Origin: Simonsiella sp051414845
GTDB taxonomy: Bacteria; Pseudomonadota; Gammaproteobacteria; Burkholderiales; Neisseriaceae
Reading direction: 5' to 3'
Length of the DNA stretch: 64,000 nucleotides
Assembly (NCBI GenBank): GCA_051414845.1
Contig: CP183313.1
Location: forward strand, 806,001 to 870,000
Shown: positions 25,447 through 34,842 of the stretch, piece after piece
How positions within the stretch are numbered: the first letter of the stretch is position 1
How the letters are laid out: each line of letters begins with the position of its first letter
Translations under genes and position numbers: made by a program
The notes under the pieces: model-generated
What the model was told of the DNA's origin: nothing
Seen by the model: only the letters and a program-made list of their open reading frames with translations
Databases searched by the model: none

Positions 25447-26179
25447 GCGTGCGTTTCCTTATTGCTTGCAAGTTTAGGTGTTGCTGCGGTGAAGTGGGCA
25501 TAGGTTAAACCTGCGATACTGCCGAATATCACATGCCAGCCACCTTTGGGTAAGGCTAAATAGGTTAAGGCGGCAACTATTAAACTCACTAACCAAGGTT
25601 TGGCTGCCTGAAAATTGCGCCACATGCCACGAATTAAAACCAAAAATACAGCGGAAATGCCATCGCAAAACCGAAGCGTTCCACGTCGCCAATCATATTG
25701 CCAAAGAGCGAGCCTAAAAAACCGCAGATGACCATGCTATATACAGTAATCCAGCCGTGCCCCAATAATAAGGTAGGCTAAATGGCAGTATGCCTTGTTG
25801 TTCACGGCGTTTAATATCGGCAATGCTCAGTGCCCATGTTTCATCAATCATGACAAACAAAGCAGGCAAAAGTTTGCGTTTGGGTAAATGTCGGATATAC
25901 GGTGCAAGCCGCGCCTATCATGATGTGACGACTGTTAATCATAAATGTAGTGAGCAAAATCATGAAAATTGGCAATGGATTCGACCATAAACTGACTGCG
26001 GCAAACTCGGAGCCGCCTGCGAAATTCATGCTCATAATTAACACGGTTTCTAAGACGCTCATGTCTTTTTGAGCCGTCTGCGCACCTAAAATTAATCCGA
26101 ATGGAATAACACCAATCATGATAGGGGTGCAATCTTTGATACCGCGTAAAAGTTCTGATTGTGTGGTGTGTTCAGTCAT
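25443..26179 (-). pseudogene. azlC: AzlC-type branched-chain amino acid exporter, multiply frameshifted
   Basis: Three reading frames must be joined. 26179 to about 25910 gives LLRGIKDCTPIMIGVIPFGL...MNFAGGSEFAAVSLW...INSRHIMIGA. A second frame gives RHLPKRKLLPALFVMIDETWALSIADIKRRE and on to LYIAWSS near 25740. Then CGFLGSLFGNMIGDVERFGFAMAFP, and a last shift near 25665 gives VFLVLIRGMWRNFQAAKPWL...GLTYAHF. At least three indels are needed. Family order and content are intact otherwise, which marks recent decay. A DUS lies inside (NFQAAK). Confidence 0.87.
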
Positions 26180-26238
26180 GGTTGTTTTTATTTGTATTTA
26201 AATCGAGAGATACATATTTCAGGCTGCCTGAAAAGCGG

Positions 26239-26631
26239 TTAGCCATAAATGTCGCATTCATTTTTTAAAACAGGGTCTTGGGTTTGCCATTCTCCGTCTT
26301 GCCATACTTGATAAAAACAGCTTTCGCGCCCTGTATGGCAAGCGATGCCGCCATTTTGCTGGATGAGCAAAATAATGGCGTCGCCGTCACAATCCAAGCG
26401 AATTTGATGAACTTTTTGCGTGTGTCCAGATTCTTCGCCCTTCATCCATTGTTTTTGTCGCGAACGGCTGTAGTAGTGTGCAAAACCTGTACGCGCCGTT
26501 TGTGTTAATGCTTCTGCATTCATCCACGCTACCATAAGAATTCGCTTGGTTTCAAAATCTTGTGCAATGGCGCAAACGAGACCGTTGGCGTCCCATTTAA
26601 TAGGTTTGAGTAAATTATCGAGTTGAGTCAT
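26239..26631 (-). CDS. hisI: Phosphoribosyl-AMP cyclohydrolase
   Basis: Third step of histidine synthesis. 130 residues, stand-alone form without the HisE domain. Motifs: VAWMNAEALTQTARTGFAHYYSRSRQKQWMKGEESGHTQ, then IRLDCDGDAIILLIQQNGGIACHTGRESCFY with the metal-binding Asp-rich DCDGD and zinc cysteines. No other his gene adjoins, except hisS far away. A DUS separates it from the CreA-like gene. Confidence 0.95.
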   Translation of the reverse strand: MTQLDNLLKPIKWDANGLVCAIAQDFETKRILMVAWMNAEALTQTARTGFAHYYSRSRQKQWMKGEESGHTQKVHQIRLDCDGDAIILLIQQNGGIACHTGRESCFYQVWQDGEWQTQDPVLKNECDIYG

Positions 26632-26671
26632 GGTAAAGTCGCTTTATTGAGTTTCAGGCAGCCTGAAAGAG

Positions 26672-27226
26672 TTATGATTTTAATGGCTCAATCACACAAG
26701 CCCCAGCGTGAATTTGGGTGCTGGTGTTGGGTGCGGAGGCACTGGCAACAGCGGGTTGAGTGCCAGCGGTTGTGCCATAGCATGAAACTGCGCTTAATGA
26801 ATTTTTAGGTGAGCCTTGAATGATTTTGTCGCTATAAACCATGTAGGCAAACGCTTTGCGCTTGGAGTCGTAATAACGCATGATTTGCAAGCTTTTAAAG
26901 GCAAAGCTGGCGTCACGCTTAAACACGCGCCGCGGCTTGGTAACGACGTTTTCATTAAATTGAATTTGAGGTGCAGTTTGTACGCAAGAAACCGACGCAT
27001 CGCTGGCATCTTCCTCGAGATTAACCGTCTCTTTTAAACCGCCCTTTTTGGCATAAGACAAAAAGCAAGAAACACCTTTAACATCAGGGTCATCAAATGC
27101 TTCTACTTCAATACGGTCATTTTTGCCCAGCATATTGAAAACTGTGCTGGCTTCGCCAATTTTATCGCTGTCTTTACCGCAGGCAGCAAGGCAGCAGAGC
27201 AGGGCGAGCATTAAAGGTTTGTTCAT
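26672..27226 (-). CDS. CreA family lipoprotein
   Basis: 184 residues. Lipobox LAAC at 13-16 after a short hydrophobic signal. The mature part has the CreA pattern: IGEASTVFNMLGKNDRIEVEAFDDPDVKGVSCFLSYAKKGG, then EDASDASVSCVQT and a final FAYMVYSDKIIQGSPKNSLSAV. CreA proteins are exported but their role is not known. The lipid anchor is notable, as the Escherichia coli protein has a plain signal peptide. Tail rich in Ala, Ser and Thr. Confidence 0.88.
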   Translation of the reverse strand: MNKPLMLALLCCLAACGKDSDKIGEASTVFNMLGKNDRIEVEAFDDPDVKGVSCFLSYAKKGGLKETVNLEEDASDASVSCVQTAPQIQFNENVVTKPRRVFKRDASFAFKSLQIMRYYDSKRKAFAYMVYSDKIIQGSPKNSLSAVSCYGTTAGTQPAVASASAPNTSTQIHAGACVIEPLKS

Positions 27227-27303
27227 AAAGAATCCTTTCTGATTTTTAGTTTATTGCTTTATTGTTAATATAATTTTCAGGCAGCCTTATTGGTGTATTA
27301 AAG

Positions 27304-27353
27304 TTTCAGGCAGCCTGAAAAGAATCTGTTCAATCTTTCAGGCTGCCTGAAAA
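27304..27353. terminator. DUS inverted pair downstream of the TSUP permease
   Basis: TTTCAGGCAGCCTGAAA and TTTCAGGCTGCCTGAAA, 17-bp arms with a 16-base loop, directly after the minus-strand permease stop. A further half DUS lies at 27279. Confidence 0.7.
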
Positions 27354-27361
27354 AGAGTTCA

Positions 27362-28120
27362 TCAGCCCAAAAATAAAGCAAGGCTTACGGCGACTAAAGT
27401 CATCACAAATACCGCCCATCGTAGCGTTTGTGCCTGAATTTTTAACGCCACTTTAACACCAATTGCCGCGCCCAGCATATTGCCAAGAGAAAGCGGGATA
27501 GCCACTTGCCACCAAATCTGTCCTTGCCACAGGAAAATAATCAGTGCCAACAAAGTAAAACCAAAAGTACACGTTAATTTCAACGCATTCGAGCGCGCTA
27601 AATCATAGCCTAAAATTCCCGCAAAAACAGGCAGCATTAACAGCCCAACACCTGCTTGAACAAAGCCCCCATACGCGCCAACAGCAAATAGCCAACAAAA
27701 TACCGCAGGCGAAACAGGTTTCGGTTCATCAGTCGGTTTGGAAGTAAACACATCAGGTTTTAAAGCAACCCAAGCGGCAACAAATAGCATGCAAAACAAT
27801 AAAGTCGGTTTCAAAATGCTGCTTGGTAATACTGACGCCAGCAAAGCACCAATCACGCCACCGAATAAAGTAGGCAAAATAATCGGCTTCAATTGGCTCA
27901 TATTCGGCATTTTTGCCGCACGCGCAAAGCCATGAATCCCTGTAACTGCTTGTAAAAATACACCAACACGATTACTGCCGTTGGCAATTTCAGGAGGAAC
28001 GCCAAACATCATTAAAACAGGAAGAATCAAATTGGAGCCACCACCAGCCATTATATTGATAATGCTGGCAATCACGCCAAGGGCGAAAATAACGATGTAG
28101 TGCCAAAAATGTAAATCCAT
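27362..28120 (-). CDS. TSUP (TauE/SafE) family permease
   Basis: 252 residues from MDLHFWHYIVIFALGVIASIINIMAGGGSNLILPVL. A TTG at 28150 would add 10 residues, and neither start has a clear ribosome site. Eight hydrophobic segments. Family text: INIMAGGGSNLILPVLMMFG and GAYGGFVQAGVGLLMLPVFAGILGYDLARSNALK. TSUP proteins export sulfite, sulfoacetate or other organic anions; no substrate can be read here. Single gene. Confidence 0.88.
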   Translation of the reverse strand: MDLHFWHYIVIFALGVIASIINIMAGGGSNLILPVLMMFGVPPEIANGSNRVGVFLQAVTGIHGFARAAKMPNMSQLKPIILPTLFGGVIGALLASVLPSSILKPTLLFCMLFVAAWVALKPDVFTSKPTDEPKPVSPAVFCWLFAVGAYGGFVQAGVGLLMLPVFAGILGYDLARSNALKLTCTFGFTLLALIIFLWQGQIWWQVAIPLSLGNMLGAAIGVKVALKIQAQTLRWAVFVMTLVAVSLALFLG

Positions 28121-28359
28121 AATCAAAGGATGTGATTTTTTGTTAAGCAACGTATGGTACTACTGACTTATGGACTAGGCAAGGCGCATGGATAGGAAAG
28201 TTGAGCGCACTTTTTAGTGTTAAGTAATCAATTTAAAGCTAACAAATTTGGGCAGTTTGCTTTCAAAATTTCGATACCAATAATGTAAAATTTAAGATTT
28301 TTTACAAAATTTGTTGAATATAGTGACGACATTCAGTAAACTGTGTTTACATTATGAAG

Positions 28360-28375
28360 TAATTTCATGAAATTA
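28360..28375. promoter_or_regulatory. Perfect 16-bp palindrome TAATTTCATGAAATTA
   Basis: It lies 35 bases before the ATG at 28411. The inner 12 bases ATTTCATGAAAT recur at 33363-33374 in front of putA. It is a possible operator; no regulator is identified. Confidence 0.45.
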
Positions 28376-28410
28376 ATTCAATCAGTAGAAAAATATTTGG
28401 AGCGAATATC

Positions 28411-29235
28411 ATGGAAACGACACAATTCATCTGTGCCCGCGCATCAGAATTCAAAGATTTGATTCTGAAACGCCAACCATCTGCACGCCCTATCAATGAC
28501 TGCTTTATTTGGTTGTCGGGAGCTGTGCGTCTGTTCAGCGAACGCCTAATTACTTGGCTAAGCATGGCTGCCATTATTACTTTCATCAGTAGTGGCGTAT
28601 TATTTGTCGCGCGCCAATTTTTGCCTACATGGGACATCAATACCATCTGGCAGCCACTCGAAGGTTTCTGCTTTATTGGTGGCTTAATTATTGCCGCCGC
28701 GTCTTTGGCAGAACAAGATGATTTGAATATTGCATATCTATTTTCAGGATTTCGCTATAAATTCTTTGAATTATTTACTTTATATGCGATGACACTTGTT
28801 TTAGTGGGCATTCCTTTTGGTGCTTTATATTTGTTCATGCCAGAAATGCTCAATGCCACCAGCGATACATTGTGGGGTTCGCCAGCAGTGATGTTTACCG
28901 CCTTTTCAATGGCATTGTTTGCTTTGATGATTTTGTGGTTTGCGCCAGCGCTTATCGTTTTGCATGACATCAATCCTTTCAAAGCCATTAAGATGAGTTT
29001 GCACGCTAGCCGCAATAATTTGCTAACCATGTTTGTCTTTTGCTTGTTAGCAAGCGTGATTGGTTATGGCGTATACCACAATCTGCCCAAAATTGTTCCA
29101 GCTTTAATTGAAACAGTGGGAAACGATATGACGATTGTCATTGCTGTATTTTTAAGCAGTTTAAGCGTGGTATTTATTGCTTTGATTTTATATGTCGCTT
29201 ACCGCAATGTGTGGACTAATTTAGAATTGCATTAA
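28411..29235 (+). CDS. BPSS1780-type membrane protein
   Basis: 274 residues. Cytoplasmic N-terminal 35 residues, then six hydrophobic segments. The phrase GLIIAAASLAEQDDLNIAYLFSGFRYKFFEL and the late MILWFAPALIVLHDINPFKAIKMSLHASRNN match what I remember of the BPSS1780 family, annotated only as membrane proteins. GGAGCGAATATC lies before the ATG. A DUS hairpin follows. No function known. Confidence 0.85.
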   Translation: METTQFICARASEFKDLILKRQPSARPINDCFIWLSGAVRLFSERLITWLSMAAIITFISSGVLFVARQFLPTWDINTIWQPLEGFCFIGGLIIAAASLAEQDDLNIAYLFSGFRYKFFELFTLYAMTLVLVGIPFGALYLFMPEMLNATSDTLWGSPAVMFTAFSMALFALMILWFAPALIVLHDINPFKAIKMSLHASRNNLLTMFVFCLLASVIGYGVYHNLPKIVPALIETVGNDMTIVIAVFLSSLSVVFIALILYVAYRNVWTNLELH

Positions 29236-29630
29236 TCCAAAATGTGTTTTCAGGCTGCCTGAATCTTCAGGCAGCCTGAAATTTTTATGTGCTTTAAATA
29301 TGCTGAATTTGAATTTTAAAAACACTGAAACCTTTGCAAAAATTAGGTCTGACGCGACTCGTGTACACATCTTTAAGTGTCTCTACAGAATTAAAATTCT
29401 TTATTATTAACGATTTGGGATTGAGTCGCTCCCGCTCCATTGTTCATTTTCAGGCAGCCTGAAAGGGATTTGTAAAGGTTCCAGACTGTAAGCTCGGCAA
29501 AATTTTGAGTGCAAGTTGCTTACATTCAAGTATTTTCATTAAACAAAATAAAAGCCCCATCGAATCAAATATTCAGCGGAAACTTTACGCTCCAAGATTG
29601 TATTTCAGGCAGCCTGAACTATTCACACGA
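29236..29630. other. Repeat-rich intergenic region between two convergent genes
   Basis: 395 bases without a gene. Contains the paired DUS hairpin at 29249-29280 (terminator for the 28411 gene), the motif AAACCTTTGCAAAAATTAGG at 29328, a GGGATTGAGTCGCTCCC repeat at 29417-29433 with a following DUS at 29449, and a DUS at 29604 close to the putA stop. This is a typical chain of small dispersed repeats with no sign of coding. Confidence 0.7.
29249..29280. terminator. DUS inverted-pair hairpin
   Basis: TTCAGGCTGCCTGAA and TTCAGGCAGCCTGAA separated by only two bases, 13 bases after the stop of the 28411 gene, followed by ATTTTT. Confidence 0.75.
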
Positions 29631-32600
29631 TTATTGCTCTTCGGTCGCCATCAAGCTTGCGTTGCCGCCTGCTGCGGTTGTGTTGATACTGCACGAAATT
29701 TCTTCATAAAGCGGCAATAAATCTACGCCAGCACGCGCGTCAATTACGCGAATCAATGCGCCTTCACGCGTCGCCCAATCGATTTTCATCGCAACACTTG
29801 GTAAATCCAATGCCAAAACATGCGCCACATGCGGCTCTTGTTCGGGATACGCGCTCACTTTCAACAACGCGCCCGCCAACGGCGCAATATTCGCCAACGG
29901 ATGGTCTTGCGAGACAACCACTTGCGCCCCTGTCGCCGCTACGCGCACAAACGCCGCCAACGCGTTTTCCAACGTGCCACTTTCAATGTAAACCTGTTTC
30001 GGCGCGCGCCAAGTCAATTCGTTGCGCTCGCCAGTCGGACCTTGCAAAACCGCAATCGCGTTATTTAACAACTGCATACGTGCTTCGCCCAACACGCCGC
30101 CCAGTTTAATTTTTTCGCTTTGCGGCAAAGCTAATTGTTGAATCAAACTTTCCAATACTTTCAGGCTGCCTGAATCCATTTCGCCATAATGCGACACATT
30201 CGGCAACGTCCACGCCGCGCCGCTACTCAATTTTTGCAAATAAAACGAGCCGCCCGCTTTCGGACCTGTGCCAGACAAACCATGTCCGCCAAACGGCTGC
30301 ACCCCCACCACCGCGCCGACAATATTGCGGTTCACATACACATTGCCCGCTTCAATATTTTGCTGCACAAACTCCACCGTGCGTCCAATGCGGCTGTGAA
30401 TACCGTGCGTTAGCGCGTAGCCTTTTTTATTGATTTGTTGAATCAATGAGCCTAATTCATTCGCACGATAACGCACCACATGCAACACAGGACCGAACAC
30501 TTCACGTTCCAGTTGATTTAAATCGTTCAATTCAAACAACACAGGCGCAACAAAAGTCGCTTTGTCCGCGCTTTCAGGCAGCGAAATTTGGTGGAATGAT
30601 TTCGCCACGCCTTTCATTTTTTCAATATGCGCCAACAAATTCGCCTGCGCTTCCGCGTCAATGACTGGACCAATATCCGTCGTCAAATCAATCGGATTGC
30701 CCACGCGCAATTCATTCATCGCGCCCTTAATCATGCCAATCATGTGGTCGGCAACGTCTTCTTGCACGCACAAAATCCGCAACGCCGAGCAACGCTGCCC
30801 CGCGCTGTCAAACGCCGAATTCAACACGTCCGCGCAAACTTGTTCCGCCAAAGCCGTGCTGTCCACAATCATCGCGTTTTGTCCGCCTGTTTCCGCAATC
30901 AAGATTGGCAAATCTTCACGCGCCGCCAAACTTTGGTTAATCAAACGCGCCACTTCGGTAGAACCCGTGAAAATCACGCCGTTAATGCGCGTGTTTTGCG
31001 TCAAAGCCGCGCCCACATCGCCCGCGCCCAAAACCAGTTGCAACACATCACGCGGCACGCCCGCTTCGTGCATCAGTTGCACGGCGCGATACGCAATCAA
31101 ACTGGTTTGCTCGGCAGGTTTCGCCACTACCGCATTGCCAACCGCCAACGCCGCCACCACTTCGCCTGTGAAAATCGCCAACGGGAAATTCCAAGGACTA
31201 ATCGCCACAATCGTGCCAATCGCTTTGCGTTCGGCGCAAGTTGTTTCGCATTCATTGGCATAATAACGACAAAAATCAACGGCTTCGCGCACTTCGGCAA
31301 TGGCATTATTCAGCGTTTTGCCTGCTTCACGAATCGCCAACATCATCAACTCTGGCAAATTTTTTTCATATAAATCAGCGATTTGTCGTAAAATAGCCGC
31401 GCGTTTTTCAGGCAGCGTGTTTGCCCAGTTTTGTTCTGCTAATTTAGCCGATTCAATCACTTGCGCGACATCAGCTGCCTGAATAAATGCCACGGTGCCG
31501 ACCACATCATCATGATTGGCAGGATTGCAAATTTCATGCGCGTTTTCCGTTTCCAGGCTGCCTGAAACCAAAGACGCTGCCTGAATATTTTGTTTTGCAG
31601 CGACATTCATTTCATTTTGCAAATGATTTAATACATTTTCATTAGATAAATCAAAACCTTGTGAATTTAAACGATTTTTGCCATACAAGTTGCGCGGCAA
31701 CGGCAACACGCCGTTGGGTTTGCCGCCAGTTTGTTGCGCCGCATCAATCGGACATTTCAGCAACGTGTCCACGCTCACGTTTTCGTCCACAATTTGATTG
31801 ACAAATGAAGAGTTTGCACCGTTTTCCAACAAGCGACGCACCAAATACGCCAATAGCGTTTCATGCGTACCAACTGGCGCATACACGCGCACGCGGCGAC
31901 CCAAATTGTGCGAGCCGACCACTTGGTCATACAGCGTTTCCCCCATGCCGTGCAAGCATTGGAATTCAAAGTCTTTTTCTTTGCCAAATTCATAAATCAT
32001 TGCCAATGTGTAGGCATTATGTGTGGCAAATTGTGGGAAAACCGCGTCTTGCGCGTCCAACAGTTTTCGCGCACACGCCAAATAGCTCACATCGGTATGC
32101 ACTTTGCGCGTGTAAACAGGATAGCCGTCCATGCCATCCACTTGCGCCCATTTGATTTCGCTGTCCCAATACGCGCCTTTGACCAAGCGAATCATCAATT
32201 TTTGATGATGGTGTCGCGCCAAATCAATCAAATAATCAATCACATACGAACAACGTTTTTGATACGCTTGCACCACAAAACCAATGCCGTTATAGCCCGC
32301 CAAATCGGGGTCGGACACCAACGCTTCCATCAAGTCCAACGACAATTCCAAACGATTGGCTTCTTCCGCGTCAATGTTCAAGCCAATATTATATTGTTTT
32401 GCCAACACAAATAAGTGTTTCAATTTGGGCAACAATTCCGTCATCACGCGTTCATGTTGCGCGCGGCTATATCGTGGGTGGATTGCCGACAATTTCACCG
32501 AAATGCCATTGCCTTCATACACACCCGCGCCGTTCGCGTCCTTGCCAATCGCGTGAATCGCATTCACATAATCTTGATAATAGCGTTGCGCGTCGGCATC

Positions 32601-33236
32601 CGTCATCGCCGCTTCGCCTAACATATCAAACGAAAAACGATAGCCTAATTTTTCGCGCTCTTTGCCGTTTGCCAATGCTTCTTCAATCGTCTGTCCTGTA
32701 ACAAATTGCTTACCCAACATACGCATTGCCGCATCCACGCCAGCGCGAATCAACGGCGCACCGCCTTTGCCTAGCAAATGATTCAGGCTGCCTGAAAGCT
32801 GTTCTTCGTTCGGCTTTTCCTGCGTCAATTTACCCGTAATCAACAAGCCCCACGCCGCCGCATTCACAAACATAGACGGACTGCGCCCCAAATGGCGTTT
32901 CCAATCGCCATCCGATAATTTGTCTTGAATCAATTTGTTACGCGTTTCCACATCGGGAATACGCAACAGAGCTTCCGCCAAACACATCAATGCCACTCCT
33001 TCTTCGCTAGAGAGCGTAAACTCTTGCATCAGCGCGTCCACGCCACTGGCTTTGCTGCGGTCGGCACGCACTTTCTTCACCAGCGAACGTGCCAACGTAT
33101 CCGCCGCTACTTTGTTTTTGTCAGATATATTCGCCAGTGCAATCATTTCCTGAACAGCTTGTTCTTCATCACGGAGATACGCAGCAGTAATCGCTTGGCG
33201 CAAGGGGTTTGGTTGGATTTGAGCAAAAGCAAACAT
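29631..33236 (-). CDS. putA: Bifunctional proline dehydrogenase / glutamate-semialdehyde dehydrogenase PutA
   Basis: 1201 residues. Oxidises proline to glutamate in two steps with FAD and NAD. It starts directly with the arm region (MFAFAQIQPNPLRQAITAAY) and lacks the N-terminal ribbon-helix-helix DNA-binding domain of trifunctional PutA. Proline dehydrogenase barrel about residues 190-490 (RLVKGAYWDSEIKWAQ), aldehyde dehydrogenase about 560-1010 (AETGGQNAM, catalytic Cys in SAGQRCSALR), then a C-terminal ALDH-like flap. DUS encode SGSLN, SGSLE and SGSLK inside. The matching transporter putP starts at 63175. Confidence 0.97.
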   Translation of the reverse strand: MFAFAQIQPNPLRQAITAAYLRDEEQAVQEMIALANISDKNKVAADTLARSLVKKVRADRSKASGVDALMQEFTLSSEEGVALMCLAEALLRIPDVETRNKLIQDKLSDGDWKRHLGRSPSMFVNAAAWGLLITGKLTQEKPNEEQLSGSLNHLLGKGGAPLIRAGVDAAMRMLGKQFVTGQTIEEALANGKEREKLGYRFSFDMLGEAAMTDADAQRYYQDYVNAIHAIGKDANGAGVYEGNGISVKLSAIHPRYSRAQHERVMTELLPKLKHLFVLAKQYNIGLNIDAEEANRLELSLDLMEALVSDPDLAGYNGIGFVVQAYQKRCSYVIDYLIDLARHHHQKLMIRLVKGAYWDSEIKWAQVDGMDGYPVYTRKVHTDVSYLACARKLLDAQDAVFPQFATHNAYTLAMIYEFGKEKDFEFQCLHGMGETLYDQVVGSHNLGRRVRVYAPVGTHETLLAYLVRRLLENGANSSFVNQIVDENVSVDTLLKCPIDAAQQTGGKPNGVLPLPRNLYGKNRLNSQGFDLSNENVLNHLQNEMNVAAKQNIQAASLVSGSLETENAHEICNPANHDDVVGTVAFIQAADVAQVIESAKLAEQNWANTLPEKRAAILRQIADLYEKNLPELMMLAIREAGKTLNNAIAEVREAVDFCRYYANECETTCAERKAIGTIVAISPWNFPLAIFTGEVVAALAVGNAVVAKPAEQTSLIAYRAVQLMHEAGVPRDVLQLVLGAGDVGAALTQNTRINGVIFTGSTEVARLINQSLAAREDLPILIAETGGQNAMIVDSTALAEQVCADVLNSAFDSAGQRCSALRILCVQEDVADHMIGMIKGAMNELRVGNPIDLTTDIGPVIDAEAQANLLAHIEKMKGVAKSFHQISLPESADKATFVAPVLFELNDLNQLEREVFGPVLHVVRYRANELGSLIQQINKKGYALTHGIHSRIGRTVEFVQQNIEAGNVYVNRNIVGAVVGVQPFGGHGLSGTGPKAGGSFYLQKLSSGAAWTLPNVSHYGEMDSGSLKVLESLIQQLALPQSEKIKLGGVLGEARMQLLNNAIAVLQGPTGERNELTWRAPKQVYIESGTLENALAAFVRVAATGAQVVVSQDHPLANIAPLAGALLKVSAYPEQEPHVAHVLALDLPSVAMKIDWATREGALIRVIDARAGVDLLPLYEEISCSINTTAAGGNASLMATEEQ

Positions 33237-33362
33237 AACTACTCCAAAAGTTAATCAACGTTAATAATTGCAAGCATATTATGGCTATATTTCATATGAA
33301 CGACAAGCTTATTACTGCTCAATAATAATATTTACTGAGAAATTGAAAAATAGGATGAAACT

Positions 33363-33374
33363 ATTTCATGAAAT
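33363..33374. promoter_or_regulatory. Palindrome ATTTCATGAAAT in the putA/33533 divergent region
   Basis: A perfect 12-bp palindrome with the same core as 28360-28375, lying 127 bases before the putA start and 159 before the plus-strand gene. The 296-base region has no DUS and is AT-rich, unlike most gaps here. It could be an operator, perhaps for putA, which lacks its own repressor domain. Confidence 0.4.
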
Positions 33375-33532
33375 CATGAAAATAATGTAGGGTAAAAGTG
33401 AAAAAATGTATGGAAAAAAGAGTATAAGTGTTTGCATGAAAGCACCAAAATCGTTTATGATAATTTTACAAGATTCAATCATGGTAAATGATTGTGAGGG
33501 TAATTTTATATTTAGATAGGTGAGGTGTTTCT

Positions 33533-33904
33533 ATGCAATTAAAAGAATTGGTAAATGGGTTAGCAAAACTGGATGGCGTTTTAGCCGTTGGTATTGTGGA
33601 CTACAATAAAAACAAATTATTGGCTTCAGCATATAATAATTGCAGTTATAATTTAGAAGCTGTTGCATTGGGTGGTAGCGAAGTAATTCGTGCAAAACTG
33701 GCTACAGTTGAGAGTTTGAATATGGATGATTCTATTAACGATATTTTAATCACTTTAACAACGCAATATCATTTGATTTGCCCATCAAAAAATCAACGCC
33801 ATCTGTTTATCTACATGGCAGTAGAACGCGATAAAGCAAACTTATCACGCTGTCGCACAGCTATGTTTCATGCAGAATCATTGATTCCTTCTTTGGAAGA
33901 TTAA
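33533..33904 (+). CDS. Roadblock/LC7-like small protein
   Basis: 123 residues. Opening QLKELVNGLAKLDGVLAVGIVDYNKNKLLAS followed by alternating strands and helices (DILITLTTQYHLICPSKNQRHLFIYMAVERDKANLSRCRTAM) suits a roadblock/LC7 fold. Such proteins bind and regulate small GTPases or act as homodimer scaffolds. No GTPase gene is adjacent. GGTGAGGTGTTTCT lies before the ATG. The assignment is by fold pattern only. Confidence 0.75.
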   Translation: MQLKELVNGLAKLDGVLAVGIVDYNKNKLLASAYNNCSYNLEAVALGGSEVIRAKLATVESLNMDDSINDILITLTTQYHLICPSKNQRHLFIYMAVERDKANLSRCRTAMFHAESLIPSLED

Positions 33905-33954
33905 TCTTTATAGTATTATTCGATTTGGTTCTTAAGGAACTTAAAAAGCGATAT

Positions 33955-33988
33955 AAAAGGCTGCCTGAACGTTTTCAGGCAGCCTTTT
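33955..33988. terminator. DUS hairpin terminator with T-run
   Basis: AAAAGGCTGCCTGAA and TTCAGGCAGCCTTTT with a 4-base loop, about 50 bases past the 33533 gene. Confidence 0.8.
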
Positions 33989-34076
33989 AACGTTCAATCA
34001 AAAATTGGATACAATTTATCTTTCAGGCAGCCTGAAAAAATCAAGCGGCAAGCCACATTAAAAATTGTTCGCGCAA

Positions 34077-34370
34077 TCACAATCCGCCTGCACTAATCGT
34101 CATAAAAATCACGCAAAATAACAAAACCAATCCGCATAATTGCCATGTTTTCACGCCAGTTTTGGTTGAATTCACTTTCTGAATCAAAGGTTCAAATAGG
34201 CAACATACGCCCACCAACGCCGCGACAATGAACAAAATCGTCGACAGTTTCGCCATAGAATAAAGCGGCGTATCGCTAAACAAATGAGCAAAACCAAGAA
34301 ACCAAAAAAGTGCAAATGCGCTTAACCAAACTCACAATATGCGTAATGTGAAAAATTTGCTTAATGCCAT
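34077..34370 (-). pseudogene. Small membrane protein interrupted by an in-frame TGA
   Basis: From ATG 34370, with GGAG 8 bases before it, the frame reads MALSKFFTLRIL, then TGA (34332-34334), then in the same frame VWLSAFALFWFLGFAHLFSD...LSTILFIVAALVGVCCLFEPL...WQLCGLVLLFCVIFMTISAGGL. The continuous 97-residue product would have three membrane helices. A single TGG-to-TGA (Trp) change would explain the stop. A shorter protein from TTG at 34283 is possible. Family not recognised. Confidence 0.6.
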
Positions 34371-34431
34371 AAAATTGCTCCACAAATATTTTCAGGCTGC
34401 CTGAAATGAAGTTCAGCATATTCCATTTAGT

Positions 34432-34842
34432 TTATTTAACCAAATCTTGTAACGACATCATGCCCGCTTTTTGATGCGCGGTTTTATCAAATGTAACCGT
34501 GTAGGCGCATTAGTTCAATTTATTGATTAACAAATCCGAAAAATCAGCGCGTGTTTGCCGATAAATTGCCAAAACATCGTGTAATAATTCAATGTTTTTA
34601 AAGAAAAAATAATCAGTTGCCCACAATTCGTCCAATACCAGCGCAATCGTTTCACGTGACTGCTTATAAGTTTGGCTCAATACCCAAATCAATTCAATCA
34701 TCAAAAGGTTACAAATAAAACCTTGTTTTTCACTGGATAAATTTTCCAAAAAAGACGTGGCGATTTTTGCTTGCGTTTCATCATCTTGCACGATGTAGCG
34801 CACCAATAAATTGGTATCAATACCAATTTTTTCATTCGCCAT
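34432..34842 (-). pseudogene. PIN-domain (VapC-type) toxin with an in-frame TAA near its end
   Basis: From ATG 34842: MANEKIGIDTNLLVRYIVQDDE with the first PIN acid (IDTN), FICNLLMIELIWVLSQTY with the second acid, then RADFSDLLINKLN and TAA (34510-34512). The same frame continues CAYTVTFDKTAHQKAGMMSLQDLVK and stops at 34432. Intact PIN proteins have ADF-D-LI followed by TFDK-A as here, so one nonsense change has removed the fourth acidic residue. The PIN nuclease is probably inactive unless the stop is read through. It overlaps the antitoxin gene. Confidence 0.82.

Noticed and set aside
30562..31373. Two long plus-strand open frames (233 and 248 codons)
   Set aside because: Both are antisense shadows of putA, with unusual composition and no starts.
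34332..34334. Selenocysteine or other recoding at the TGA stops
   Set aside because: No SECIS-like hairpin was noticed after the TGA codons and the other stops in the same area are TAA or TAG, so plain nonsense changes are the simpler reading.
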